Source: Granulicella sp.
Lineage (GTDB): Bacteria; Acidobacteriota; Terriglobia; Terriglobales; Acidobacteriaceae
Direction of reading: 5' to 3'
Length of the DNA: 64,000 nt
Assembly: GCA_027450185.1 (NCBI GenBank)
Contig: DAIDKF010000014.1
Location: forward strand, 1-64,000
In this document: piece by piece, positions 34,642 through 43,888 of the stretch
Position numbering within the stretch: position 1 is the first letter of the stretch
Layout of the letters: every line of letters begins with the position of its first letter
Translations under genes and position numbers: made by a program
Notes under the pieces: generated by a model
The model's input: the letters and a program-made list of their open reading frames with translations, nothing else
Databases searched by the model: none
Told to the model about the DNA's origin: nothing

Positions 34642-37600
34642 CTAGCTGGCAGGAACGATGAGCAGCGTAATCGACTGCGAGGGGAAAGTGGCTGTGATTG
34701 AACTGCTGGTTCCACCCGAAGCCGGCGGTGTTACGGCAATGGCTGTTTGTGCGACGATCGCGCTCAGATTGGCATTGCTATAAAGGAATGACTGCGCCGT
34801 TTCACCCGCGCTTGCAGTGTAGTTTGCAAGCGAGAGAGTTGAGGTCAAAGGACCATAGCTCTTATTAATGACGACGATGGTGATGTCATGATCGGACGAA
34901 CGCAGCGCCCCGTAGACGGATAGCGTGCCCTGATTGGCACTAGTGGAAGACAAGGCCGTGTCACCGAATGCCGAATTTTTCCCATCATAGTTGCGGTAGA
35001 TCTCAAATGCCATGACTCCGGGGATTTGACTGGTGTAGTTGGTCGTTGGCCATAGCATCGCCATGTCGAGACCGTACTTCCCGAAGATGCCTAGGATGTC
35101 AGCCTGGGCCACGGCGCCATTAATGGATTCCATGCCGCCAAAGTTGTACTCGTCGATGGAGGTTTGGGTGCCGGGATAGTCTTTAGCTACCCAACTTTGC
35201 AACATAGGAATTAATTCTGGAGCCTGGAGCGGGATATTGCAGTTTCCTTGTGTGACTGGATCGTAATAGTTGCTATCCGTGGGATAGTTTGGCTGCGTAT
35301 AGTTTGGGTCCGTATAAGTTGGGTCCCAGAAAACACGAGTAGAATTCAGGCGGGCCTGTTGCTCACCTGTGTCTCCAGCTGTAGCTAGGCCAACACTCTC
35401 ACCGTTATAGGTAGCAGCAAAATAAGCATGAATATCTACATAATCAAGAAGCCTCTCACCATAGATCGTAGATGCCGCTGCCATTTGCTGAAGATAGTAT
35501 TCTATGAGTGGTACGCCACCATGCGCGGTTCTATCCGTAGGATCGCTCCACGGCTTATAACATGGTCCAGTTCCATAACCACTATTGACATCCTGCTGCG
35601 AATAAAAATATTGATACCATCCAGAGATGATTGGTCCGCTGACCAGTGCGGTTGGGTCTTCCGTCTTAATGGCAAGAGATGTGCCGATACCTCCGTTTGT
35701 GATCTCGTCATAGGTCATCGGTTTGGGATGCACATCGCGATGAACGGCTGACCAGTACTCCGGTTCATTGTCCAAATCCCAGATGGCTACACCCTTGTTA
35801 CTCGCACCGTTGCCAAGGGAACTATTCGTGACAATTGAATTTACCCAGCCGCCGTCCCATGTAGAGTTAGCCCATGCAGAGGTCGCGCTGCCTGCACCCG
35901 GGGCTACGGGAGGAGGTTCGGCGATGCTGGTAATCGCAGCGATCGTGTCGTTGCCTTCTAAGGTGGTCCCATCAGTATCGACGCCATTGCCGCAGTTGTC
36001 TGCGTCGTAACTCTGCTGATTTGGATCAGCGGATTTCGGGAAACTGCAAGCTTTCACAGTGCTATTCGACACCCAACCGATGACGGACGCTGTACCCAGA
36101 GTCTTAATTCCGAGACCATTCGTTGTCGTGAGGAAATTATTGAAGAGACCACCGCCTAACATGCCCGAAGACCCAGTAAAATTCTCAAAGTAATAGTCGT
36201 TAGCAGAGTTCACGATGTTCGTCTTGTAGTTATAACGTGAGGTATCGTCACCGCCCCAGCGAGCTACCGTAATGTTCGCATTGGTGACCGTTGTCGCATC
36301 GAGAAGATAAGCATTCATACCATAAATATATGGACTGATTGGGCGAGTCGGGTTTCCTGCATCTACCATCAGCGCAGGACCCGCAGTAGTTGCAGGTGCT
36401 GAGAGAGTTACCGTCACGGTCGCGCTCTTGGTGGTGTCCTGGGTGCTGGTCGCGGTAACGGAGACCGTTGCCGGGGCTGGATATGGTGTGGTGTAGAGGC
36501 CGGTTGAGGTGATCGTCCCCGGACTCGATGTGCTGCCGGATGGCGCCATTAATGACCACGTCACAGTATTGCCAGAAAGACCAGTCCCGTTGACGGTGGC
36601 TGTAAACTGCTGAGTTGACCCGATGGTAACCGTTGCTGGGTTGGGTGAGACGGTCACAGACGTTACTGACGGACCGTTGTAGTTGGCTGCAACGGTGGTA
36701 TTGGCATTCATCGTAACGCTGCATGTCACCGTAATGGATGAAGTGCATCCAGTCCAATTATTAAATGTGTTGCCGCCCGCTGTGGAGGGAGCACTTAGGG
36801 TTACGTGTGTCCCAGAGTTATAGGTGCGCGTGAAGCTGGTAATTCCGTTGCCGCTGCCATTGTTATCCGTAGGAGATACGCTGATGGCAACGCCGCTCGA
36901 AGGTGCTGTCGAACTCACGGTGAGTATATAAGTCGTTGAGACAGGAGCGACGAAGTTGGCAACGACGGTAGTATTCGCATTCAGCGTCACTGTGCAGGTG
37001 GCGGAGGCAGCGGGAGCACATCCCGTCCACGACGAGAAGGTATTCGTACCTGATGTTGCTGGAGCGGTGAGCGTGACAGTCGTTCCAGCGTTGTAAGTTC
37101 GTGTGAAGGCCGTAGTTCCATTGGCTGCGCTATTGTTATCCGCAGGAGATACCACAATGGGAACACCGCTGACAGGATTGGTCGAGTTCACAGTCAGCGT
37201 ATAGGTCGTGGGTGGCGGTGGGGCTGCCGTATAGTTCGCCGTGACCGTGGTATTCGCGTTGAGCATCACGGTGCATGTTACGGTCGATGCACTGGTACAT
37301 CCAGACCACCCGGAAAAAGTATTCGACCCCGATGTGGCAGGCGCAGTAAGTTGAATGGAAGTTCCGGAGTTGTAGGTGCGGGTGAAGCTCGTAGCCCCGT
37401 TGGCTGCGCCACTGTTGTCCACAGGAGATACTCCGATGGCCACACCAGTCGTGGGATTGGTCGAATTGACGGTTAGTACGAAGGTGGTTGGTGCCGGGAC
37501 GGAATAGTTTGCGGTCACCGTGGTGTTCGCGTTAAGGACGACGGTGCAGGTCACGGTGCTCGAGGTCGCGCATCCTGTCCATGACGCAAAGGTATTACTG

Positions 37601-37860
37601 CCTGAGATAGAAGCTGCTGTGAGAGTAACGGAGGCTCCGGAGTTATAGGTGCGGGTAAAGCTTGTCGTTCCGTTCGCAGCACCGCTGTTATCCGAAGGAG
37701 CTACACCGATGGCTACGCCACTCGCTGGATTCGTCGAGTTAACGGTGAGCACATAGGTAGTCAAAATCGGGGCGCCTGAACTGCTTCCTCCACCACAACC
37801 AGTCAGAGACAAACCCATCCCCATTGCCAGCCAAACAGCAGTCCAGCGCACCCTCGTCAT
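34642..37860 (-). CDS. GH44 endoglucanase/xyloglucanase lipoprotein with four tandem repeats
   Basis: A 1072-residue surface lipoprotein. The signal ends in LSLTGC (lipidated Cys22). Four repeats of about 84 residues lie at 36-119, 127-210, 220-303 and 311-394; each runs from a T-L-T-V strand to NANTTV-ANY and carries two Cys (W-T-G-C and V-T-C). They resemble InlB-type B repeats. An Ig-like domain follows at about 399-490 (SVTVSPNPATVTIGSTQQF). The rest is a GH44 catalytic domain with the acid/base Glu699 in LDNEPEYW and nucleophile Glu904 in SIDEYNFGG. AAGGAA precedes the ATG. The gene is visibly less GC-rich than its neighbours. Confidence 0.9.
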   Translation of the reverse strand: MTRVRWTAVWLAMGMGLSLTGCGGGSSSGAPILTTYVLTVNSTNPASGVAIGVAPSDNSGAANGTTSFTRTYNSGASVTLTAASISGSNTFASWTGCATSSTVTCTVVLNANTTVTANYSVPAPTTFVLTVNSTNPTTGVAIGVSPVDNSGAANGATSFTRTYNSGTSIQLTAPATSGSNTFSGWSGCTSASTVTCTVMLNANTTVTANYTAAPPPPTTYTLTVNSTNPVSGVPIVVSPADNNSAANGTTAFTRTYNAGTTVTLTAPATSGTNTFSSWTGCAPAASATCTVTLNANTTVVANFVAPVSTTYILTVSSTAPSSGVAISVSPTDNNGSGNGITSFTRTYNSGTHVTLSAPSTAGGNTFNNWTGCTSSITVTCSVTMNANTTVAANYNGPSVTSVTVSPNPATVTIGSTQQFTATVNGTGLSGNTVTWSLMAPSGSTSSPGTITSTGLYTTPYPAPATVSVTATSTQDTTKSATVTVTLSAPATTAGPALMVDAGNPTRPISPYIYGMNAYLLDATTVTNANITVARWGGDDTSRYNYKTNIVNSANDYYFENFTGSSGMLGGGLFNNFLTTTNGLGIKTLGTASVIGWVSNSTVKACSFPKSADPNQQSYDADNCGNGVDTDGTTLEGNDTIAAITSIAEPPPVAPGAGSATSAWANSTWDGGWVNSIVTNSSLGNGASNKGVAIWDLDNEPEYWSAVHRDVHPKPMTYDEITNGGIGTSLAIKTEDPTALVSGPIISGWYQYFYSQQDVNSGYGTGPCYKPWSDPTDRTAHGGVPLIEYYLQQMAAASTIYGERLLDYVDIHAYFAATYNGESVGLATAGDTGEQQARLNSTRVFWDPTYTDPNYTQPNYPTDSNYYDPVTQGNCNIPLQAPELIPMLQSWVAKDYPGTQTSIDEYNFGGMESINGAVAQADILGIFGKYGLDMAMLWPTTNYTSQIPGVMAFEIYRNYDGKNSAFGDTALSSTSANQGTLSVYGALRSSDHDITIVVINKSYGPLTSTLSLANYTASAGETAQSFLYSNANLSAIVAQTAIAVTPPASGGTSSSITATFPSQSITLLIVPAS

Positions 37861-38386
37861 AGGAAGTTCCTTTCGGGTGATAAGGTTATCATAAGTATAG
37901 TTTGACTGTTTTCGAGGTTATAGCAGGTATGCCGAAGCAATAAGCGGTCGTGCTTCCGAAGCAGTTAGACTCGTTGAAATCTGCGGAAATTCTATATTCA
38001 GCAACGCAATCGATGCACTCTATCAGAGTGTCAAAGCCTGAACGCGCCGTACACACTTTGGGCGACGTGTCTTCTTAAGTTGTTTCGATGGGCAGTGTGA
38101 TCAGGAACGCCGGTAGTCGGCAGACGGGCGCCACGGCGCTAACGTCAATGGATCGTTGAACGAAGCTGCACATAGGAGAGTTTGTTTCCTGGAACATTCG
38201 CACCTGCGTGATGTTTGAGTGATATCGCAGATTTCTGCCAATGAACTTTCTGACAACTACTAGAAAACGGCGGGAGAAGTGCCGATAGAACAACGGCAGT
38301 CTAACTCCCTTTACCGGGATTTCTCTGCGGATTCAAGCGCGACAGGTTTACTACTCAGGCAGGCGGTAGTTCAGGGAACAGAGCAT
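37861..38386. other. 526-bp intergenic region between GH44 and motA
   Basis: No supportable gene. GATAA-GG-TTATC at 37879-37890 lies just upstream of the GH44 ribosome site and may be an operator. CACTCT/AGAGTG at 38016-38030 is a 6-bp hairpin with a 3-nt loop. A sigma-28-like promoter is at 38261-38288. Confidence 0.5.
38261..38288 (+). promoter_or_regulatory. sigma-28 (FliA)-like promoter of motAB
   Basis: GCCGATAG at 38281-38288 matches the flagellar -10 consensus GCCGATAA in seven of eight positions. TAGA at 38261-38264, 16 nt upstream, resembles the -35 core TAAA. The start would fall about 90 nt before the motA ATG. Flagellar context makes this plausible. Confidence 0.45.
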
Positions 38387-39271
38387 ATGGCTTCGATCAT
38401 TGGAATTGTGATGGTATTGGGCGCGATCCTGGCCGGATTCCTGATGGAGAAGGGGCCGGTCGCAGTTCTCATGCAGCCTTCCGAGTTCATCATTATTGGC
38501 GGCGCAGCGTTGGGAACGCTGGTTGCTGCGAATCAGATGCATGTATTGAAGAACATTGCGAGAAACCTGGTACTTGTGATTGGAGGGTCAAAGTTCAACA
38601 AACAGCGCTATCTTGATTCGCTCAGGATGATGTTCAACCTATTCAACAAGGCACGGAAAGAGGGGATGGTCGGCATCGAAAACGACATTGAGGAGCCAGA
38701 GAAGAGCCCATTATTTTCCAAGTATCCCAGCTTCATGAAGGACCATCACATTCAATGTTTTGTATGCGATACGATGCGCATGGCCATTACGGGAGGAGCA
38801 ACAGCCTTTGATGTGGACCGGATGATGGAGTTGGATTTGGAGGTCCACCATGCGGGGGCAATGGACCCATCGACGGCGTTGTCGACGATGGCGGATGCGT
38901 TGCCGGGCATTGGAATTGTCGCAGCCGTTCTAGGGATTGTGATTGCGATGAGCGCCCTTGGAGGTCCCCCGGAAGAGATTGGCAAGAAGGTTGCGTCCGC
39001 GCTGGTCGGAACATTTCTTGGCATTCTGATGTGCTACGGGGTGGTGGGTCCGTTGGCTGCAAGCATGGCTAAACTTGTCGATGACGAGCAGGCGTATTAC
39101 CACGTCCTGCAAGTAGTGATGATGTCGTTCATCAAGGGGATGTCGCCGATGCTGGCGATTGAAATGGCCCGGCGAGCCATTCCACAACATGTTCGTCCGA
39201 GTTTTCAAGAGGTTGAGAAAGCCTGCCGCCGCAAAGATGAGCCAGGCCCAGTGGCAGCGGTAGCAGCGTAA
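38387..39271 (+). CDS. motA: flagellar motor stator protein MotA
   Basis: Forms the ion channel of the flagellar stator with MotB. The 294-residue protein has four membrane spans: two near the N terminus (IGIVMVLGAILAGFLM, EFIIIGGAALGTLVAA) and two late (LPGIGIVAAVLGIVIAMS, KKVASALVGTFLGILMCYGVV), separated by a large cytoplasmic domain with RMAITGGATAFDVDRMMELD. The conserved Pro of ALPGIG is present. The start is ATG 38387; the open frame reaches back to 38279, but that region contains the promoter. No other flagellar genes are in the window. Confidence 0.93.
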   Translation: MASIIGIVMVLGAILAGFLMEKGPVAVLMQPSEFIIIGGAALGTLVAANQMHVLKNIARNLVLVIGGSKFNKQRYLDSLRMMFNLFNKARKEGMVGIENDIEEPEKSPLFSKYPSFMKDHHIQCFVCDTMRMAITGGATAFDVDRMMELDLEVHHAGAMDPSTALSTMADALPGIGIVAAVLGIVIAMSALGGPPEEIGKKVASALVGTFLGILMCYGVVGPLAASMAKLVDDEQAYYHVLQVVMMSFIKGMSPMLAIEMARRAIPQHVRPSFQEVEKACRRKDEPGPVAAVAA

Positions 39272-39292
39272 CTGTCTTTAGAAGGTGGCATC

Positions 39293-40078
39293 GTGGCAGA
39301 GGCACCAGAGATCATTATCATCCGCAAGAGAGCGTCCCATGGCAAACCCCATGGTGGTGCGTGGAAGGTGGCGTACGCTGACTTTGTGACGGGGATGATG
39401 GCGCTGTTCATTGTGCTCTGGCTGATGAACGCAAGCCAGCAAGTCCAGACGGCGGTCGGAGGTTATTTCAAAGACCCGCATGGGACCACCAAGAAGATGG
39501 GAATTCAAGACGTCTCAACTGTAGCCCTGCCATCCTTGAAGAAGGAAGACATGCAGAAGCTCAAGGAAGAGATTCTCAAGTCGATTCAGCGCATCGATCC
39601 GTTGAACAAACTAAAGAATCAGATCGAGATCACGATTACGTCGGAAGGACTGCGGATTGAACTGATGGAGTCGGCGAAGGGTACATTTTTTGAGTTGGGG
39701 AGCGCGGCGCCGACTCCCGCGCTGAAGGATCTGCTACAGGTATTAGCACCGGAACTGGGAAAGCTGCCGAACAACATCTCCATCGAGGGACACACGGATT
39801 CGACACCGTATTCCGGGAGCAAAGCGTACGACAACTGGGATCTGTCCTGCGACCGGGCAAATGCCGCGAGACGCATGATGCAGGAGCAGGGGTTGCGTCC
39901 GCACCAGATATCGCAGGTTCGCGGGTTTGCGGATCAGCGTCTGCGCTTGCCAGAGCATCCGGAGGATCCGTCCAATCGCCGCGTGTCTCTGATCGTCCAG
40001 TACCAGGTGAAGTCCGATGCGGAGGTGCCGCTGCCCGGAGACCTCAAGCTTTCGAATACGATTCCGTCTCTGAAGTAG
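39293..40078 (+). CDS. motB: flagellar motor stator protein MotB
   Basis: Anchors the stator to peptidoglycan and carries the ion-binding Asp. The 261-residue protein has a short basic N terminus, one span with Asp30 in VAYADFVTGMMALFIVLWLMNA, a plug/linker region (MQKLKEEILKSIQRID), and a C-terminal OmpA-like domain (GTFFELGSAAPTPALKDLL, IEGHTDSTPY, WDLSCDRANAARRMM, VRGFADQRL, NRRVSLIVQY). GTG start at 39293 with AAGGTGG upstream. It follows motA by 21 bp in an evident operon. Whether the ion is H+ or Na+ is not decided by sequence. Confidence 0.93.
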   Translation: MAEAPEIIIIRKRASHGKPHGGAWKVAYADFVTGMMALFIVLWLMNASQQVQTAVGGYFKDPHGTTKKMGIQDVSTVALPSLKKEDMQKLKEEILKSIQRIDPLNKLKNQIEITITSEGLRIELMESAKGTFFELGSAAPTPALKDLLQVLAPELGKLPNNISIEGHTDSTPYSGSKAYDNWDLSCDRANAARRMMQEQGLRPHQISQVRGFADQRLRLPEHPEDPSNRRVSLIVQYQVKSDAEVPLPGDLKLSNTIPSLK

Positions 40079-40117
40079 CGCCGGTGCTATTGTGCTGCCG
40101 ATAGGAGCAGCGTGGGC

Positions 40118-40972
40118 CTAGCGCGCAGCCTGTCGCAGAGACGGATTTTTTTGTCCGTCGCCAGTTCCCGCCAGCCGAAGTGTAATCACCATCGCCGGCA
40201 CCAGGTATGCGAACGATCCGAGCACCCACATCAGCACGGCCCCCAGGACCTGATCCTCGAGCACCGGAATGTGAAACGGGTTCGGATGAGTGACGTAGTA
40301 GCTGTAAACCGGCCGGTCGCAGAAGGCGAGAAACGCGGAGAGCAGCGTCATCACCACGTCGCCCAGCGCCAGGTAAACCAGCATGCCCCAATCATCCGGC
40401 CGCTGCTTTGCAGGCCACGGACGAAAGATATACCACCAGAACAGTAGAGACGTGAGAAAGAAGCAAAGGTGCTCCATCCCATGAACCGTCTCGTTCTCCA
40501 GCGCCAGGTTGTAAGCCGCTGGAATATGCCAGCATAGATAGGCCAGATTCATCGCAAGCCACGCAATCGCAGGCGTCACCAGCCACTCTGCAATGCGCCG
40601 CAGCGCTGTCACGCGCAGCAGCGGTCCAACAACCCGACGCAGTATGGGAGCAGGCAACCCGTGTAGCAGCGGCACGACGGGAAGCCCATAGAGCAGCAGC
40701 ATCGGAATCGCCGACATCAGCAGCAGGTGCTCGATCATGTGCACGGTCAGCAGCGAATCGGCAAACCCATCGAGCGGCGAAGCCACCACGATCCACAACA
40801 GTGCCAGCCCACCCATAAATGAGACGAGCCGTTCGCCATCAAACTGCTCGCGCCGGGTTCTGCGAATCGCCAACCAACCGCGAAGGTACAGGGCCGCGGT
40901 GATGAGCATCGAGAGCGTCAGCCATATCGGCAGGCTCCAGTCAGCGAAGATATCACGCACCGCGTCGGACAT
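40118..40972 (-). CDS. ctaG: caa3-type CtaG, cytochrome c oxidase assembly factor
   Basis: A 284-residue membrane protein of the caa3_CtaG family, needed for CuB-site formation in caa3 oxidases of Bacillus. About seven spans are visible, with conserved His residues as potential copper ligands in TVHMIEHLLLMSA, LCWHIPAAYN and GMEHLCFF. It is the last gene of the oxidase operon, starting 3 nt after the cytochrome b gene stops. This is not the Cox11-type protein that shares the CtaG name in proteobacteria. Confidence 0.9.
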   Translation of the reverse strand: MSDAVRDIFADWSLPIWLTLSMLITAALYLRGWLAIRRTRREQFDGERLVSFMGGLALLWIVVASPLDGFADSLLTVHMIEHLLLMSAIPMLLLYGLPVVPLLHGLPAPILRRVVGPLLRVTALRRIAEWLVTPAIAWLAMNLAYLCWHIPAAYNLALENETVHGMEHLCFFLTSLLFWWYIFRPWPAKQRPDDWGMLVYLALGDVVMTLLSAFLAFCDRPVYSYYVTHPNPFHIPVLEDQVLGAVLMWVLGSFAYLVPAMVITLRLAGTGDGQKNPSLRQAAR

Positions 40973-40975
40973 AGA

Positions 40976-42508
40976 TTACGGCTTCAGGGTTGAGTTCCCT
41001 GCCACATGAGACGCAGGCGCACCGACCTGACTTGTGTGGGTCAGTTCCCGTGAGGCATCGATGGCTGGTTGCAGTCCATCGCCACGCAACGTCATCAGGA
41101 AGCTCACGAGTGCCTTGGTCTCGGACGGGTTCAGAGCGTTGCCGTATGCTGGCATATTGCCCCCGCCCTGCAGCACCTGGCGGACAATCTGGTCCTCGGT
41201 CATGCGGCTCGCAACCGAATCCAGCTCCGGCCCTCGCAGGCCGCCATGGCCATCGAGCGAATGGCAACTGCGGCACTGTTTGTCCTGTAGCACCAGCGCA
41301 CCCTCGCGCTCGAGCGGTGTTCGGTCGTGCATATACCTCACCGGAACCGCGTCACTGGACCACGCGTTCATGATCGGGCTCCAGGGCGTATAGGTTCCCA
41401 GCCGCGTAAAGATTCCCAGCGTCACGGCGATCACTGAAACCATCAGCACCGCAACCGGACGTCGTGCCCAGTGACGCTCGCCTTCACTGGCAATAAGCGG
41501 CAGCAAGAGCATCGCCGCAATCCCCAGCACCGGCGCCACGAGCAGCACGGGAGTCTCGAGATTCGGGGGAAGGAAAGCCAGCACCGCATAGATCCAGAGG
41601 AAGGCAAAGTCTGGTTTGGGTGCGGTCTGGATGATGGTCGGGTCGGGCTGGCCGCCGGGGCCGAAGGGCCCAAAGAAGAAGGCGCACGCCATCACCGCGA
41701 AGAGGATAGCAGCAGCAAACACCGCGTCCTTCCAGGCCGCATCGGGCACAAACGGGATGCCCGTCTTCTCGGTGAGTTCGTGGTACTCACGCTCGTAGGT
41801 GGATTTGCGTACGAGGCGTCCCGGCATCGGCCAGTCGCTGACGCCATGCCGCAGAACCATGAAGACATGCACGCCAACCCCGGCCAGCAGCAGGCCCGGA
41901 ATCACGAAGACATGCAGCGTAAAGAAGCGTGAAAGCGTCGCTCCGCCGATGATGGGCCCGCCGAGCACCATGTGGACCAACTGTGCTCCAATGCCCGGGA
42001 TGCGGCTCGAGATGGAGGCTCCAATCCCGAGCCCCCAGTAAGCATCCTGGTCGAACCGCATCACCTGGCCGGTGAAGGCCATGCCCAGGGTCAGCAGCAG
42101 CAGGACAACGCCGACGATCCAGGTCAACTCTCGCGGAAACTTGTACGAACCGAAGAGAAACACCTGCACCATGTGAATCAGCACGATGGCAATCATGAAG
42201 TCAGATCCCCATCCGTGCAACGCACGCAGGTACCATCCAAGCGCGACGTTATGATTCAGAAAATTCAGGCTCGTCCAGGCCTCACTTGCCGACGGGCTAT
42301 AAACCAGTGCCAGCAAGATGCCGGTAACCACCTGCAACAAGAGAAGCACCGTTGCCGCGCTTCCAAAGACATACCACCAGCTCGCATTGTTTGAAGGCGT
42401 CGGGTGTTCGGCGGCTTCGGTCAGCGGCTTGATCAGGCCGAGCCGATGCTCAAGCCATGCATACGCCTTGGATCCCGTGGATGTTCCGCGCTCGTTCAGC
42501 CTTCCCAT
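40976..42508 (-). CDS. cytochrome b (full-length) fused to a C-terminal cytochrome c domain
   Basis: A 510-residue membrane subunit of a Rieske/cytochrome b quinol oxidoreductase. Residues 45-250 form the four-helix haem b core with ligands in RALHGWGSD, VLIHMVQVF, FTLHVFVIP and GVHVFMVLRHG. The subunit IV-like part follows in the same chain. At the Qo site the usual PEWY is replaced by PDFA (in KPDFAFLWIYAV). Residues 400-510 are a class I cytochrome c with CRSCH at 412-416 and a Met ligand in GNMPAYG. Its start overlaps the Rieske gene by 13 bp. It passes quinol electrons toward the caa3 oxidase encoded upstream. Confidence 0.9.
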   Translation of the reverse strand: MGRLNERGTSTGSKAYAWLEHRLGLIKPLTEAAEHPTPSNNASWWYVFGSAATVLLLLQVVTGILLALVYSPSASEAWTSLNFLNHNVALGWYLRALHGWGSDFMIAIVLIHMVQVFLFGSYKFPRELTWIVGVVLLLLTLGMAFTGQVMRFDQDAYWGLGIGASISSRIPGIGAQLVHMVLGGPIIGGATLSRFFTLHVFVIPGLLLAGVGVHVFMVLRHGVSDWPMPGRLVRKSTYEREYHELTEKTGIPFVPDAAWKDAVFAAAILFAVMACAFFFGPFGPGGQPDPTIIQTAPKPDFAFLWIYAVLAFLPPNLETPVLLVAPVLGIAAMLLLPLIASEGERHWARRPVAVLMVSVIAVTLGIFTRLGTYTPWSPIMNAWSSDAVPVRYMHDRTPLEREGALVLQDKQCRSCHSLDGHGGLRGPELDSVASRMTEDQIVRQVLQGGGNMPAYGNALNPSETKALVSFLMTLRGDGLQPAIDASRELTHTSQVGAPASHVAGNSTLKP

Positions 42509-43131
42509 GTCGTGGACCTCGTCTCAGGGGTTGGTGGCGCAATCTGCACAAGAGGCTTGTCTTTACACGATGCCTGCGTCGCAAGCGTCGGCATGTCGCC
42601 CGCATGGATCACCAGCGAGTTCCCTGCAATCTTATATCTGTATTCGAAGAGCCCACGTTCCGGAGGGCCCGAGGCCCGGCTTCCGTCTTCGTAGTACGCA
42701 CCTCCGTGGCACGGACAAAGGAAGAGCTTCGACTCGGAGAACCATCTCACCGGGCAACCGAGATGCGCACAGTTGATGGCGAACACCTGAAACTTCTGGG
42801 CAGAGACGCGCCGAACCCAACAGGAAACCTTGGCGGTTTCGCCATCGTCGAACGTGGCAACCGGGCTTCTGAACTCCGCCAGCCGCGTCTCCCCCACAGG
42901 AAAATCGGCGACATCGCCTATGCTGATCCACGTACCGGCAGCAGACTTCTTCTTCGCAGCCGGTCCTAGCAAATACCCGAACAGCGGCACGGCAAGAACA
43001 GCACCCACGACAGCATTCATTCCCACCGCAAGCTTGAACAGGAAGGCCCTGCGCGTGTGCGCGGCCGCCTTACCCTCCGGCGGCAACGCATCGTTACTGG
43101 ATTCTCCTGGGTATTTCAGAAATTCGCTCAT
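42496..43131 (-). CDS. Rieske iron-sulfur protein
   Basis: A 211-residue Rieske [2Fe-2S] subunit. The N terminus has a twin-arginine signal anchor (HTRRAFLFKLAVGMNAVVGAVLAVPLFGYLLG) that stays as a membrane tether. The cluster motifs are NCAHLGCPV and LCPCHGGAY, each giving a Cys and a His, with the disulfide cysteines also present. It extends about 35 residues past the Rieske fold (DMPTLATQASCKDKP). I chose ATG 43131 as the usual N terminus. It overlaps the cytochrome b gene and follows the dihaem cytochrome by 25 bp. Confidence 0.93.
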   Translation of the reverse strand: MSEFLKYPGESSNDALPPEGKAAAHTRRAFLFKLAVGMNAVVGAVLAVPLFGYLLGPAAKKKSAAGTWISIGDVADFPVGETRLAEFRSPVATFDDGETAKVSCWVRRVSAQKFQVFAINCAHLGCPVRWFSESKLFLCPCHGGAYYEDGSRASGPPERGLFEYRYKIAGNSLVIHAGDMPTLATQASCKDKPLVQIAPPTPETRSTTWEG

Positions 43132-43156
43132 ACTGGTCTCCGCACGTTGGTTAAAT

Positions 43157-43888
43157 CTATGGACGCGTGTAAGGCTGGCCGGGCGTGGCAATCCGATGCG
43201 ATGCCAGCCATGCGACGGTGTCGGTGATCTCCTGATCGGTCATGGCCCGCGAACCTGCGCCCGCGATGTCGGAGCGCCAGTCGGGCATGTTGTCCTGAGG
43301 TTGGCCGGCAATGATCAAGCTGCGCAGCCCCTGGTCGCTGATCAGTGCCAGGTAGGCCGGATCCACAAGCGAGCCCGTGTGCAGCTTCCCACGTATCACT
43401 CCTGTCCCATCGGCTCCGTGGCAACTTGCGCAGAACGTGGAGAACGCTATTTGTCCTCGTGCCGAATCTCCCGCAGAGGTGCTCGCATAGGGTGGCGCTG
43501 CTTGACCGCCGAGAGCATTCGGGCTTCCCCACTCAGCCTCAAGGCCTTGTGCGAGCACCGCGATCTGCTGGTCGGTGAGCATGCCTCCCTGACTCTTGGC
43601 AAAGGCCGGCATCAATGTGCCCGGAACACCCTTCGCCGTAATCTCCTGGATGTGATGCCCCCCCGCCACGGCAAGGTATACGGGATTTGCCAGCGAGATC
43701 GCGGCTCCATTTTTTCCGTTTTCACCATGGCAGGCAGCGCAGTTGTCCTTGTAGAGCACTGCGAAACTCAATACCTGGTCCGGGCGCGTTGCCGGGGCTT
43801 CTGGCCGTCCGGGCGCTTGCTTGCATCCGGCACAGAGAAGAGCGAGAGCGCAGGCCATCATCGAATGGCTCAATGAGCGAAGATTCAT
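43157..43888 (-). CDS. dihaem cytochrome c lipoprotein
   Basis: A 243-residue exported cytochrome with two class I haem domains: CAACH at about residue 50 and CASCH at about 153, with candidate Met ligands in TLMPAFAKS and DNMPDWR. The N terminus ends in LLCAGC, a lipobox, so it is probably tethered to the outer face of the membrane. It should carry electrons between the Rieske/cytochrome b part and the CuA/haem c domain of CtaC. Its start overlaps the stop of the preceding membrane gene as ATGA. Confidence 0.88.
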   Translation of the reverse strand: MNLRSLSHSMMACALALLCAGCKQAPGRPEAPATRPDQVLSFAVLYKDNCAACHGENGKNGAAISLANPVYLAVAGGHHIQEITAKGVPGTLMPAFAKSQGGMLTDQQIAVLAQGLEAEWGSPNALGGQAAPPYASTSAGDSARGQIAFSTFCASCHGADGTGVIRGKLHTGSLVDPAYLALISDQGLRSLIIAGQPQDNMPDWRSDIAGAGSRAMTDQEITDTVAWLASHRIATPGQPYTRP

